The notes under the pieces: model-generated
Told to the model about the DNA's origin: nothing
Seen by the model: the letters and a program-made list of their open reading frames with translations, nothing else
The model's database searches: none
Made by a program: the position numbers and the translations under genes
In this document: piece after piece, positions 10,554 through 22,200 of the stretch
How positions within the stretch are numbered: the stretch's first letter is position 1
Layout of the letters: the number at the start of each line of letters is the position of its first letter
Assembly (NCBI GenBank): GCA_963281255.1
Contig: OY725493.1
Coordinates: 62,001-126,000 of the forward strand
DNA from: Aphrocallistes beatrix
Taxonomy: Eukaryota; Porifera; Hexactinellida; Sceptrulophora; Aphrocallistidae
Direction: 5' to 3'
DNA: 64,000 nucleotides

Positions 10554-13500
10554 ATGGCCATGGCAGGCAAGAAGAAGTACAGTTTGAGTGGGAACACTCA
10601 CAACGCAGTTCCCTCAATCATCGAATCTCAGCGAACTGGTAATTCTATTCTTATACCTAAGTTTAAATTTAGATTTTTTTAAATATCCACATGTTCCTTA
10701 CGAGTGAATCCGCACAATGGCAAGTTATGTGCTGGTTCCAAGTTCTCATGTCCGGTCGAATCAGGTCCTGTCAAAGCTCAATCTATATTTAGACAGAAGG
10801 ATTATAAGAGTGGCTATTTCTGTGTCATGATGTCATCAGGTCGCTTCTATGTAGCAACCTGTTTATACCCAATTATGTATTCACACCTTCACACCTCGGC
10901 TCGTACGGAATGTGTCGCGGTCTCTGTAAGAGTTCTCAGTTGCGAGGCTTCGAGACAGTCGTTGGCTGACGTCACCGCTCAGTACTGCTATAACTTCTCA
11001 GTATGCGCTGTTCTAATCGAATTATTTTATCCATCTACGCTTAATATTCTGTCCATCTGAAACATTCCAGACTCTTCTACGGTTGTTACGTTCTTTGCTT
11101 CCTGGATATTTGTGTGGAATGGCGTTTCTCCTGCCCAAATCTCCTTCGATCAGCCTCACGATAGAAGGAACTCCGTCAGGTCTGTTCTCAACAGTTGTAC
11201 AGCTCTGTGCTAGCTAGCTGCTGATACGTCAGAAGCGCAGCTGTGTTTCATTGTCAAATTATTAGCAGCCGTGTTTCATTGAGCTTCATGCCTATTCGTA
11301 GAAATGAAGCGGCAGCTGGCCGAGCAGACGGCGCGGCTGGACATGCGGACGGAGGCCAAGAGCTTCCTCCTCTCGGAATTCTCGGAGTACCTCCGCAAGC
11401 GCGCGGACGTGGAGTTCCAGTACGCCAAGGACATGGAGCGGCTGGGGGACAAGCTGGAGCGGAACCTGGCCAAGGAGGCGCAGGTGAAGTACTTCCCCTC
11501 CGTGACCGGCTTCATCCACCAGATGTCCGCGCAGGCCAAGCTTGTGTCGCAGCAGCGCATGGCCTACACAGAGATGATCCAGGCCGACATCGCAGTCAGA
11601 CTCGAGCTGATGGCGCGCGACGCCAAATACATCAACAGCAAGGTCGGTTGTCTAATCTCAGCTGCGCCGCAGTGAGCCATTCAAGTAGTGAACAGCTGAT
11701 TTCCTGTAGATGAAGAGCATAGTGCAAGACATGCACGATGAATACCTCCACCAGATCAAGGACCTGCACGAGGCAAGTTTATTTGTTTGTTTGTTTGTTT
11801 GTTTGTTTGTTTGTTTGTTTGTTTGTTTGTTGTTTGTTTGTTGTTTACTTTATTACTGGTATACTTATCTAGTCTGCCCGTGAGTATTCGCAAGTGAGCG
11901 ACAGTTTTCAGAAGAGTCACGACAAGCATCAAAAAGCGAAACAGTCAAAAGACAAAAATCCGAACAAGAAGGGGGTCGCCTCCCGCGAAGAGACAGTGAG
12001 TTATAATCACTTCGATACATTCCTTCTGCTCGTTCCTATCTCCATGGTTCCATTTTAGCTGTACAATTCGGTGATAGAAGCTCGGAACAAGAAAATGAAA
12101 TCTAAAGTGGACTTGGAGCTGTCGATAGCGGACGTGAACTCCACTTCCGTCTGCTACTTCAACGAAGTCATCCACCAAATCATCGAGGTAGGACGCTAAC
12201 CGCTCGAAGGGCGCATTTCTTTTCTTGTGCCTCGCAGTCGATCTGATTTAGATTGGCCTGTCATGTCAGGCGCTTTGTGTCCGTATTCGTCCTTGCTTAG
12301 TCGAGTGGCGGATTTAAATATTCCGCGTACCTCATTGGCTGGTCTGTAGGAGCTAAATATTCCGCGTACCTCATTGGCTGGTCTGTAGGAGCTAAATATT
12401 CCGCGTACCTGATTGGCTGGTCTGTAGGAGCTAAGTATTCCGCGTACCTGATTGGCTGGTCTGTAGGTGCTAAGTATTCCGCGTACCTGATTGGCTGGTT
12501 GTAGGTGCTGGATCTGGACTTCCACGAGGGTCTGGTGCGGCTGGCCACGGCGCAGCACCAGCTGGAGTCTTGGCTCCATCGCACCGCCGGAAACGCCGCT
12601 GAGAAAACTCTGCACTCTTCGCACTCGATCTCATTCGCGGACGACGAAAAGGAATTTCTCTTCCACAACTCCGAACCCTTCAAACCGGCGCTCCACTTCG
12701 CCAACGAATCAGGTCCGCAGGAAGAGTTGATGGTGAGTGTTCTATTTATAGTTACGTCATGGGAGAGGGAGAGGGTATGCCACTTGATTATATCGTCCCA
12801 ATCTGGACAAAATGGGCATCTCATTATGTCCTGTTGTTGTTGTTGTTGTTGTTGTTGTATTGCTATTGTTGTGTAGGCGTCAGTTGGAGACATTCCATCC
12901 TACCAGGACTTGTACAGGAAGAGCGTGGAGGCCATGAGACTTTCTAACGTGACAGTGGAAGAGGTGAGTTGGAATGTGAGTCAGGAATCAGCTGATTACT
13001 GTCGCTCGTTAGGAGAGGAAAACGCTGCAGTTTATGGACACAAAGAATTTGTCCGAAGAGCGGCACGTCTTCCTTCCGAACCCCGCTCCTCTGTCTGAGG
13101 GCGCCAACCCCTTCCTGTCCGAGATCCCGGGGCAGGGCCCGCAGGGGGACGCCTGGCGGCAGCTGAACGAAGCGAAGAAGGACCAGTTCATGGACTACTA
13201 CTTCCAGAAGCTGCGCGCCTTCCTCAAGCACAAAGACCTGAACTTCAGACTCAAAGACAAGGTCCGCATCCTCGAGACCACGCTAGGTAGTTCCTAGATA
13301 TGGGAGGATGTATTAGGAATGTACAATATTATGCTTAATTCTATTTTTAGAGAACAGCGGTGCCAGTTTGTGAGTTGTTGATCCTACTTTTAGACTTTAG
13401 TTTGTACGTAATTGATGACGTCACTCTAGACAATTGGCTAAGGTTCCGACCTCTGAGATTCCCGAACTTTTCAAAGGAAACATCCAGACTTACATTCAGG

Positions 13501-15936
13501 TAACTCTCTCTGCGTAACTGCCCCGCGCTGCGATTTGATTGGTTGATTCTGCAGGTGACCGGCTACAGAATCCCGCCCATCATCACGAACTGCGTGGACG
13601 CGATCTCGCACTACGGCCTGGAGCTGGAGGGACTCTTCAGGATCCCAGGGCCCGCCGGAATCATCGACGAGTACAAGATGGAGTTCGAAGTGAGTTGTCT
13701 GAGTCGCTCAATTCCTTAACCGTTCTTATCCATGGTCCATCCTGTCCCAGGCCGGCCTGAATCCGCTCCTGAACAGTCCGGACACGCTGGACCTGTACGC
13801 GGTGGCCGGCGTGCTGAAGAGCTACCTGCGCGACCTGAAGGAGCCACTGTTCCCGTACGAGGACTACGACAGCTTCCTCAGCTGCTGCCGCATCGGAGAG
13901 GCCGACCTGCGCGCCGACTCCATCCGCGACTGCGTCTTGAAACTCCCGCGCGAAATCCTGCACGTCATGAGCTACCTCTTCTCCTTCCTCTCCAAGTGAG
14001 TCGTCTTCCAGTTCATGTTAGAAACTCATTTCCTTTGCCCCTGGATTATACACGTGACGTAGAAACTTTGAAGTGGCATTCCTTTGTCCATGTTCCGTAT
14101 CTAGTGTCCTTGTTGTAGTGTGGCAGCGCACAGCTACGCTAACAAGATGAACTCAGTCAACCTAGCAACCGTGTTCGGCCCAACTATGTCGCGGGCGCCC
14201 CCCGGCACGAACTACCTGCAGCAGCAGATGGATATTGTGTTCCAGAACATTCTCATTCAGACCTGCATCGAGCACCACCAGACCATCTTCCCTCCCCTCT
14301 CCCCCCCTCTCCCCAACAACGTCACCAACAACAACAATGTGAGTTAGGACATTCCTTTCTGTCCCTTTCATCTCCATCAGCCTTGAGAAAGTCCTCAGAG
14401 AATTCTCACTAATTTATCCATCAAAATTTGCATTCAAAACTTCAAAGCATTCATAACTCAGCTGTTTGTTCTATGAATGGCATAACTAATCAGCTGATTT
14501 ATGTTTTGTAATTCTAGCAGAAGAAGACCCAGGAAGATTCTGCCTTCAGTTTTCCTCCCTCGTCCCCTCAGACTCCTCCAGATCAGAGGGCGGACACTTC
14601 TGTGTTGGAGCAGCCTCACGGAGTTGGAGGTAAGTCCTCAACTCAGATCTGAGATTGAGACTTTCGCAGACTGTGCTATTGTATCGATCTCTGAGATCTA
14701 AGATGAAATAATTAATTATCTGATTACCGTTGAGATTTCTCCTTTTTTAATCCTTCTTATGTCATCCCTGCTCCACTAAATCCACACTAATTTACACTCA
14801 CAATTGCTGCTGCATTCAATCATTTTAATACAAACATTGGATCCTTGTTAGAGGCTGGAGCGAGCAGTGAAGGCGTGGCTGCGGACCAAGACGCGTCAGA
14901 GGATCGGAGGGGTTCTCTCTCGTCAGCTGATGCGGCCGACTCTCACCCTTCAGACGCGGAAGGTAAGAGTCTAAACTTTCTGGACTCATTTATTCGTAGT
15001 TCCTTTCAAACATATTTAACACTGCAAACCCCAAATCTCACTGAATGTGTGGAGTTAGTTCAGTCACTAAATTTCTTAATAGCAAAATGTATCCACAAAC
15101 AGGAAGTTATATGTCCTGAACATTTGTAGCATTCATCTTGTTGTTATTGTTGTTGTTGTTTAGATGACAGCGGGTCCGGGTCCGAGATAGACTTGGAGAG
15201 TCTGCGGAGTGCGCGGGCCATTTTCAGTTTCTCGGCGCGCAACGACAAGGAACTGACTGTGAAGAAGGGCGACGTCCTGAAAGTCATCTCCCTCACCCCG
15301 GACAACAACTGGTGGGAAGGGGTGCACGGGGAGAATACTGGGTTCATCCCCAGCACCTACGTGGTCCTCCTGGACGAGGAGGCCCCCGTGCCAAACTCCG
15401 TAGGTGTTACTTCCGGTATTCTAATTATAGAACGCTGGGTTTAAGCTGTATTTCTAGACTCAGCCAGCTGATGAGGAGCAGCTGGAGTCCCCCACGGGGG
15501 CGGGGCAGAATCCCGAGTCAGAGGCCGCAGAGGTGTCCAAGGGTCACAGCCTGGCTCCCGCGAAGGGACAGAGTCTCGGACAGGACGACCCCCTCTCCCT
15601 CCCCATCTCCTTCCCGCCGCAGAACATCGGCGCGTCCCCCCACCAGGCCAAGTTCCTGATGGGGGAGATGGAAGGCGCCAACCCTTCCAAGGTAGGTATC
15701 AGCTCGGCCAATCCTCTCCGGTCTTTCAGAGATTAACCGCGGTTTTCTAGGTTCCGCCCCCTGTGCGCCCCCGGCCCAGCCTGCGGGACAAGAGACAGAA
15801 CTCCACCGGGCGTCTGCGGTCGCACACGGCCAATCCGCCCTCGCCCAAGCATCAGTCCAACCTGCTGGGCGAGCACGCGCAGCTGGTGGAGAAGCGCAAG
15901 CAAGAGAAGCTCGGGACTCAGAGCTCTGACTCTTAG
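10554..15936 (+). CDS. srGAP-type F-BAR / RhoGAP / SH3 protein
   Basis: Eighteen coding exons join in frame to 964 residues: 10554-10638, 11302-11642, 11710-11772, 11873-11995, 12059-12187, 12505-12732, 12877-12963, 13013-13286, 13351-13369, 13430-13499, 13555-13689, 13751-13995, 14119-14338, 14521-14629, 14852-14962, 15164-15399, 15458-15691, 15751-15936. The F-BAR domain (about 25-430) starts with RQLAEQTARLDMRTEAKSFL. The RhoGAP domain (about 474-665) has its arginine finger at R502 in EGLFRIPG and NLATVFGPT near its end. The SH3 domain (about 760-815) contains ARAIFSFSARNDKELTVKKG and NNWWEG. A Pro/Ser-rich tail follows. The order and size match slit-robo GAPs, which bend membranes and switch off Rho GTPases in migrating cells. 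Intron 3 has a GC donor (GAG|GCAAGT), exon 9 is only 19 nt, and the exon 14 acceptor is a NAGNAG (TAGCAG), giving an optional extra Gln. The start is supported by phase joining into exon 2. Confidence 0.92.
11774..11850. repeat. (GTTT)n microsatellite in srGAP intron 3
   Basis: About 18 tandem GTTT units begin within ten bases of the GC splice donor. Confidence 0.9.
12305..12504 (+). repeat. 39-bp tandem repeat carrying copies of the srGAP exon 6 splice acceptor
   Basis: Five units of ATTCCGCGTACCTGATTGGC plus TGGTCTGTAGGTGCTAAGT occupy the end of intron 5. The last unit runs into exon 6, where CTGATTGGCTGGTTGTAG is the acceptor used and GTGCTGGATC begins the exon. Each upstream unit therefore holds an acceptor-like CTGTAG followed by G(T/A)GCTA. 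Confidence 0.9.
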
Positions 15937-16429
15937 CTTTGCTGTGACTGTTCTTGTGTGTGTATTGTGTAAAGACTGCGGGCAGAGGGTAGTTTCGTAT
16001 ATTTGATTAATATTTATTAATATTGTGTCCGTTCCCTCTCTCTATTTCTGTCTCTCCACTCGACGCTAAAATAGCCCAGTTTCAGTTCAGAAAACACGGA
16101 ATGCGAATATCTGCTCGGATATGCCAGCACAGCACAAATGTAATTCCTCCATTGCAATAGGACATGCTAGCTTAAAACTTCCTCTTTTAACACCAAATTT
16201 TAGATTTTTGCTGTTCCAATTGATGAGGGAAGTTCAGTATTGTCATAATAATCTGTAAACTTTATTTTGTTCTTCAGTAAAATGAGTTTGTGGCGTGGAA
16301 TAATAATACAATCTTAATTATCTATGAAACACGATAAGTTATTTTAAATTAATTTGTATTCAAACAATGATTTCTCGCTTCCCTGTTTCTACTCAATTTC
16401 CAGAATCCGATTACTTGTTCTATCACAGT

Positions 16430-17243
16430 CGCAAGTGCGAAGAAAGGTAAAGCTCCCGGTGAGCTCTGGCATCCCCGAAGTGTCGCTGTAGACCCAATCA
16501 CTCACTGCGTATTTGTCGCTGAAGGAGATTTACAGCCAAACTTCGCTAGTGTCTATTTTTCAAACTCGGGAGACTACTTATTTAATTTCACTAACAGACA
16601 CATTAAATCACTATGGGGCATTGCATTCACGGAAACAACGTGTATGTCACAGACGATGTTTTGAATGCTGTCCTTCACTTTAAGATGTGTCAACTTCCTT
16701 CTGGTGGCTAGGATCGGGGGTAGAGGGTCTCGTATTGGACAGTTTGATGGTCCTTGCCAACTCTCCATCTCCACTAAGGGAGAAATCTACATTGCTGATT
16801 CTGGAAACGACAGAATCCAAATCCTAAACAGCTCCTTGCGCTCGATTGGAGGAATAACATCCATCAATGCACATTCCTGAAAACGTCAAGATCGCAGCAG
16901 AGGATATTTACGTGCTTAGTCGCGAGACTCTCTTTGTATCCACGTGTGTGGTCTGTCCGGTGTGAAGAAGCGCTCTCTACTCACATGTGGCGATGGTCTG
17001 GAGGTAGCCGCAGCTCTTTTCTTCTGTATCGACGCTAATGAGTGTTTAATGATCAATGATTGGCATGCTCATCACATCAAAATATTCTCAAATGAGGGAG
17101 CTCTCCTCCACACACTCGGGGGAAGAGGAGGAGGAGCTGGGATGTTTGATTCTCCGCACGGATTAGCTCTGACTTCTGATCTGAAATTAATTACTGTGTC
17201 TGCAAACGCTAGCTGCGCACTGCAAATATTTAGTTCTTCTTAA
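16430..17243 (+). pseudogene. NHL-repeat gene, broken tandem copy
   Basis: Conceptual segments in different frames match the intact gene 1.3 kb downstream in order: GELWHPRSVAVDP and FVAEGD near 16455-16530, GNNVYVTDDVLNAVLHFK near 16628-16684, GQFDGPCQLS and GEIYIADSGNDRIQ near 16738-16820, then HHIKIFSNEGALLHTLGGRG near 17070-17130 and a normal-looking end at 17243. Several frame changes and stop codons separate them (for example a stop after the LPSGG equivalent near 16710). It is a tandem duplicate that has decayed; no single frame could give a full NHL propeller. Confidence 0.8.
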
Positions 17244-17762
17244 CATTATTTGTTTGTTCTTATATTTGCATCTGATTGAACTTTTACTTTCACCTCATTT
17301 TGCTAAACCGAAATTCCAATCCTCTAACCTGGGGATTCGATTGGATAGAACCAGACGTCCTCTCCGTCTCCAACTGTGCTACGCTATGAGAAGACAGAAG
17401 CGTCTCAGCTGATAAGTCAGGCGAGGCGATTCTTACCGATACAATCGACGTGTGTGGTGTGTGAGGTGCTTGAAGGACGAAGAATGTCTTGTCCGTTATC
17501 GGATCTATTTCAATTAGCCATATAACTCCCTCTTCGATTCAAACATCTTTCTAAAGCTTACACTTCGCGTGTATACGGATAAGTTAACATTTACTGTAAA
17601 CAATTATTTCCGCTGCACTACCTTACACTGAGATTTGGTGTTGTCCATGGTTATGTTCTGTCTATAGCAGTTGACACTGCTTCCAAATAATTGTAACCTA
17701 AGACTCATTTACGAGTATTAAGATAGTTGCAATAGGCACTGCACATATTACATTGCATCCTC

Positions 17763-18668
17763 ATGGCGGCTTCACGGTTTCCTGATCCTCCAACCTCCGT
17801 GGAACTTTCAGAATCTGAGTTCCGCCACGTCTTTGTTCGTTCCATCGCGTGCGTGAAGCAAGGCACGGCGCCTGGCAGGCTTGGGTATCCTCGCGGTGTC
17901 GCCATAGACCCAGCCACCTGCCACGTCTATGTCGCCGAGGGAGGAAAGGACTTCTTCGCGAGGGTGTCCGTCTTCTCAGAGCTGGGAGTGTACCTCAACA
18001 GTTACACTCACCCGTACATGACCTCATTGTGGGGAATAGGCATATTCGGGAATAATTTATATGTAACGGACACGGAGATGCACGCTGTATTCCACTTTAA
18101 GACGGATGCTGGATTCCTATTGGAGGGAAAGCTAGAGGGGAGAGGGTCTGGAGTTGGAGAGTTTGATGGTCCTTGCCAGCTCTCCACGTCCACCAATGGA
18201 GATGTCTACATTGCTGATAGAGACAACGACAGAATCCAAGTCCTAGATGGATCCCTGCATCCGATTAGAGAAATAGTACATCCATCCATGCACAGACCTC
18301 GAGACGTCAAATTAACAGCAGACAAGATCTACGTGCTCAGTTCCGGAGATTCTCATTGCATCCATGAATTCACTCAGGCAGGTCACAAAGTGCGTTCTCT
18401 GATCACGCGAGGTAAAGGGACCGCCAGTGTAGCTAAGGCCTACTTCTTCTGCATTAGCGCGAATGAAAGTTTCATTATCAGCGATTTTAGCGGCCATCAA
18501 ATAAAAATATTCTCGAAGGAGGCTGCCCTCCTCCACACATTAGGGAAGCGGGGCCAAGAAGCAGGGAAGTTCTTCTGTCCCTGCGGCTTAGCCCTAACTT
18601 CTAATATGCGGTTAGTCACTGTGTCCTGGGTATACAACTTCGTGCTTCAAATATTTTCTCCGTTTTAA
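17763..18668 (+). CDS. NHL-repeat beta-propeller protein
   Basis: Intronless, 301 residues. It consists essentially of NHL repeats with the usual pattern (PRGVAIDP...HVYVAE; GEFDGPCQLS...GDVYIADRDNDRIQVLD; RPRDVKLTADKIYVLSS; ...SGHQIKIFSKEAALLHTLGKRGQEAGKFFCPCGLAL). Five to six blades are visible, enough for one small propeller. No RING, B-box or coiled coil precedes it, unlike the TRIM-NHL proteins, so it is an NHL-only protein. NHL propellers bind protein or RNA; the partner here is unknown. A decayed paralogue lies directly upstream and a further fragment may lie near 26300. The start is the first ATG in frame. Confidence 0.85.
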   Translation: MAASRFPDPPTSVELSESEFRHVFVRSIACVKQGTAPGRLGYPRGVAIDPATCHVYVAEGGKDFFARVSVFSELGVYLNSYTHPYMTSLWGIGIFGNNLYVTDTEMHAVFHFKTDAGFLLEGKLEGRGSGVGEFDGPCQLSTSTNGDVYIADRDNDRIQVLDGSLHPIREIVHPSMHRPRDVKLTADKIYVLSSGDSHCIHEFTQAGHKVRSLITRGKGTASVAKAYFFCISANESFIISDFSGHQIKIFSKEAALLHTLGKRGQEAGKFFCPCGLALTSNMRLVTVSWVYNFVLQIFSPF

Positions 18669-18837
18669 GGGATATTCGTACGATTGTTATTTTATCTTAT
18701 TTCCTAATTACATTTTCATCTCTGTTTGTTAAAACTGAATAAGATTTGCTTGATTGTTAAAAGTTATTTTATGATCTGATTGTGCACAACATAATACTTC
18801 GATTAAATATTTCATTCAAATGACCTATCGCTTAAAG

Positions 18838-19000
18838 CAGTGGTTCCCAACCTGGGGTTCATGGACCCCTAGTGGTCCACAGAAGATATCAGGGGGTCCA
18901 CAGGATTCAAAATTTGTATTATTGTTAATAGGAAGGGGTCCACAGAATATAGAAAAATTGCTATAGGGGGTCCACAGCCAAAAAAAGTTGAATATCGCTG
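18838..19000. mobile_element. hAT-like MITE with perfect 8-bp target duplication
   Basis: It starts CAGTGGTTCCCAACCTGGGG and ends GTTGAATATCGCTG, with GCTTAAAG duplicated exactly at 18830-18837 and 19001-19008. Length is 163 bp. The body contains repeated GGGTCCACAG words. It lies between the NHL gene and the IQGAP 3' end. Confidence 0.9.
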
Positions 19001-19250
19001 GCTTAAAGTATGTGTAAGGCTTTTAATGGCGCCGAGAGAGAGTTAGAAGTTCACTATAAATATCCGTAAACTTAGGATCTATACATGTCAATGTCCATGG
19101 TTCGTTCTATAATAGTGTATTAGACGAATTAGCACACAATCTTATTATCAAAATAAGTAAACAAGGTAGGCTAAAATAAGAGATAGTGGAGTTTGTAGTG
19201 AGCTAACTAGTGATAAGATACAAACAGTGAATTGTGCAAACAAGTGCGCC

Positions 19251-22200
19251 CTATTTCCCGTAGAATTTCTTGTTGATGAGGTAGATGAGGAGATTGACAT
19301 TGACCTTGACTCTCCCCAGCAGTTTCATGATTTGGACATTCTCAAATCGGTGTTGCAGCAAATCTTCGAAGACGACATGCACACTCTCAGCTGGGAGTCC
19401 GAGCATCTTGGCGTTTATGTCGAAACTCCCGTGGCTCACACTGACAATCTCGAAGAAGAGAGCCTTGAACTGAGACTTGGACACTCCGTCGATCTCGATG
19501 AGGATTCCTTTGTCGAATAGTTTCTGTGCTGAGTAGCGGATCGTCTTGCTTCTAAAATTAGCTGCGGCCAGGACGGGAGAGGTTTGTTGATCCGGCGTGG
19601 GTGGCAGCTTTTTGGCGCCTTTAGACATATTCGCGGTTGCGGTTTCGACGTACTTCCGGTAGTCCGCGTACTGCTCGTCCAGGAAGGCCAGCTTCCGGTC
19701 CAGCTGCTCGATGGCGGTGCTGAGTCTCTCCTTCTCGCTGCGGCGCTCGCGGCGGTAGCGGTGCTGGTTGCGGATGTCCCTGGCGATGGCGTTGAGGATG
19801 TGTTGGTACCCGTCCGCGGCGGACACGACCCCTCTCTCCTCCAGCAGCTCCAGGTTCTCGCGCAGGAAGTACTTCAGCTCAGAGAGAGTGTAGTTACGGG
19901 TCTGGCTCGGAGCTATGGAGCTCGTGATCAGGTCGTGATCAGCTGATTTCTGCACCAGCCTATCAAACGCCTGCTCTGTGGCAGCTGAGTGGACAGCTGA
20001 GATTATGTCGGGGAGGTTGTCGCCCGGATGGACTTTGATCAGATCCACTGCCATGCCCTTAGCCTCCAAGAACTTGGCGTTCGTGTCCAGCGCTTGCTTG
20101 TCTTGCTGAATGCCTTCGTACTTGTTTACGAGAGTGAGCATTATCTCCTGCCGTCCCAGCTCCACCCATCTCTCCTGCAGCTCTTCGGCCGGAAGGTTCC
20201 GGTCCTCCAGCTCCCCGAGGAGGTTCCGGATGTCCGGTGTGTCGCCGAGTGCCACCAACACCTCCCTGAGTGGGTCATCTCCAGACGGCAGCGGGGCCAC
20301 TGCGTCGAGGTGGGCGAGCAGGAGTTTGTGCGTGGAGATGATCTCCTTGGCGCTGATGTTGATCACCGGGCGGGAGATCATGACCAGGTCCGAGTACTCG
20401 CCGATGTCGAACTTCTCCTCGGCGCTTGGAACGTCGGCGGCCGCGGCGAAGTACTGGGAGAACCTGGCGTGGGAGGCGCGGATGTAGGGGTTCAGGGCGG
20501 ACAGACACGCGTACTCCCCCTCGAACAGCTTGCAGGCCGCCGCGTGCTGGAGGATGCGGGCGATGCTTCCGAGCCGCTTCCGCTGCTCGTTCTCCAGACT
20601 GGCGCCCGCCTCCAGCTCCACCACCTCGAACGCGTCCGGCGCGGCGATGACCGGGTTGAGGAACCGGTAGTAGATCAGGTTCCCGGTCACCTTCCCGATC
20701 TCCTCGTCTCCGGCCCGGGGGAACCTCTCCCGCAGGAAGTGCCCCAGCTTGGAGGCCATGTACCGGAGGCCGTAGGGGAGCGTCCGCGCGTTGGAGAAGA
20801 TCGCCTCCATGAACTCGTCCGCCGCGGCAGAGACTGTCTTCATCGCCTCGCTCAGGCGCTCCCGCACTTCTGGGTGGTCCAGCGCCTGCAGGTTCGACAC
20901 CTCGTACGGATACCGGGAGGGCTCGCCCGTCTCGATTTCCGTCTGCGACAGCCAGCCCTTGTAGATGTCCACCGGGTTGAGCGAGATGCGATCTTCGGAA
21001 TGTAACACCTTCTCCACGAGAGGGCCGAGGACACTCTTCAGGTGGTGCTGCTGGAAGTCCATGCGGCGCGTGAAGGAGATGATCAGCTTGACGACGGTGG
21101 GGTTCCCGATGATGACGTCATCGATCTTCTCCACTTTGGAGAATATCTCGCGCCTGAGCGCCGTTTCGAAGAGCTTCAGGAGGAGGAAGTGCTCCCGATT
21201 GGTGGAGGCGTAGTTGAAGACAGTCAGCACCACTTCCTGCACGAAGGCGGTGGTCCTTCCGCCGGGCATGTCGAAGATGAGGTTGGCGAAGTAGCGCGGG
21301 TCGGTCTGCAGGAGGTAGAACAGGTGCGCGTAGCCGCCTAACAGCTGCTTGTTCTCTTTGGTGAAGTGCTGGATGCCTTTCGATTGGCTGCGAGCGGCCA
21401 ATCGCCGGCGCTCCAGCTTGGAAGTGGTGTGCACCACGTCCATTACGCTGAGTCTGTTCCGGACCAGGAGTCCGATCTTGGTGTCGAGTCCGTCCAGGTC
21501 CTCCTCCAGCTGTTTGTTGCGGCGGATCTTGGTCACGAGCTCGGACTTGAGCTCCGTCAGCTCCAGCTCCTCCTGCACGTCGCGCTCGCTCTGCTCCAGC
21601 AGGGGCAGGTACTTGCGGAGGGAGGAGACGGGCGGGTCGGAGGCCGACACGATCAGCTGGTAGGACTTCATGGCCAGGTGGCAGCGAACAGCTGACTGCG
21701 CGCGGACGATCTCAGGAATGTGCGCGTTGTAGTGCGCCACTTTCCCGCGGAACTTCCTGCGCGCCAGAACCATCTTGAGGTAGCTCTGGATTCTAATAAT
21801 AGCGCCCACCTGGCGCGCGAAGTGGAGCTCTCTGTCGTTCATGGCGCTGATGGAGCTGACCACTGATTGGATGGAGGTGTTGGAGAGGAGAGATGTGTCG
21901 AGGTGGCAGCTGCCACTCCGGCGCCACGAATACTCGCCCGACTCAGTCTGGAAGAAGAACGGAAATCCGTCGATGGACTCGCCCCCCAGCCAGAGGCCCG
22001 GGGAGGAGACGGGACTGAGGAGTTTGGCGTTGAGGTTCCGGATCCTCAGGCGGGTCAGCTCTTTGTGGAACTGAGTGGCGCAGGCCTCGGAGAGACCCTG
22101 CAGGGACAGGGAGGGGGCGAGGAGGCGCTGGAGGGTCTCAGCGGGGTCGACGGCTGATTCGAGGTAGGTGTTGAACTCAAACACCTCCCGCGACAACTCG

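Noticed and set aside
10704-11060. 118-codon plus-strand ORF
   Set aside because: It lies in srGAP intron 1, between two exons that join in phase. The peptide has no recognisable features.
12196-12893. Minus-strand ORFs with repeated ANQVRGI/TDQPIRYAEYL peptides
   Set aside because: Frame-preserving translation of the 39-bp srGAP intron repeat on the wrong strand.
20028-21005. 325-codon plus-strand ORF inside IQGAP
   Set aside because: Antisense shadow of the GC3-rich IQGAP exon; the same explanation covers the other ORFs antisense or out of frame between 19.5 and 23.6 kb.
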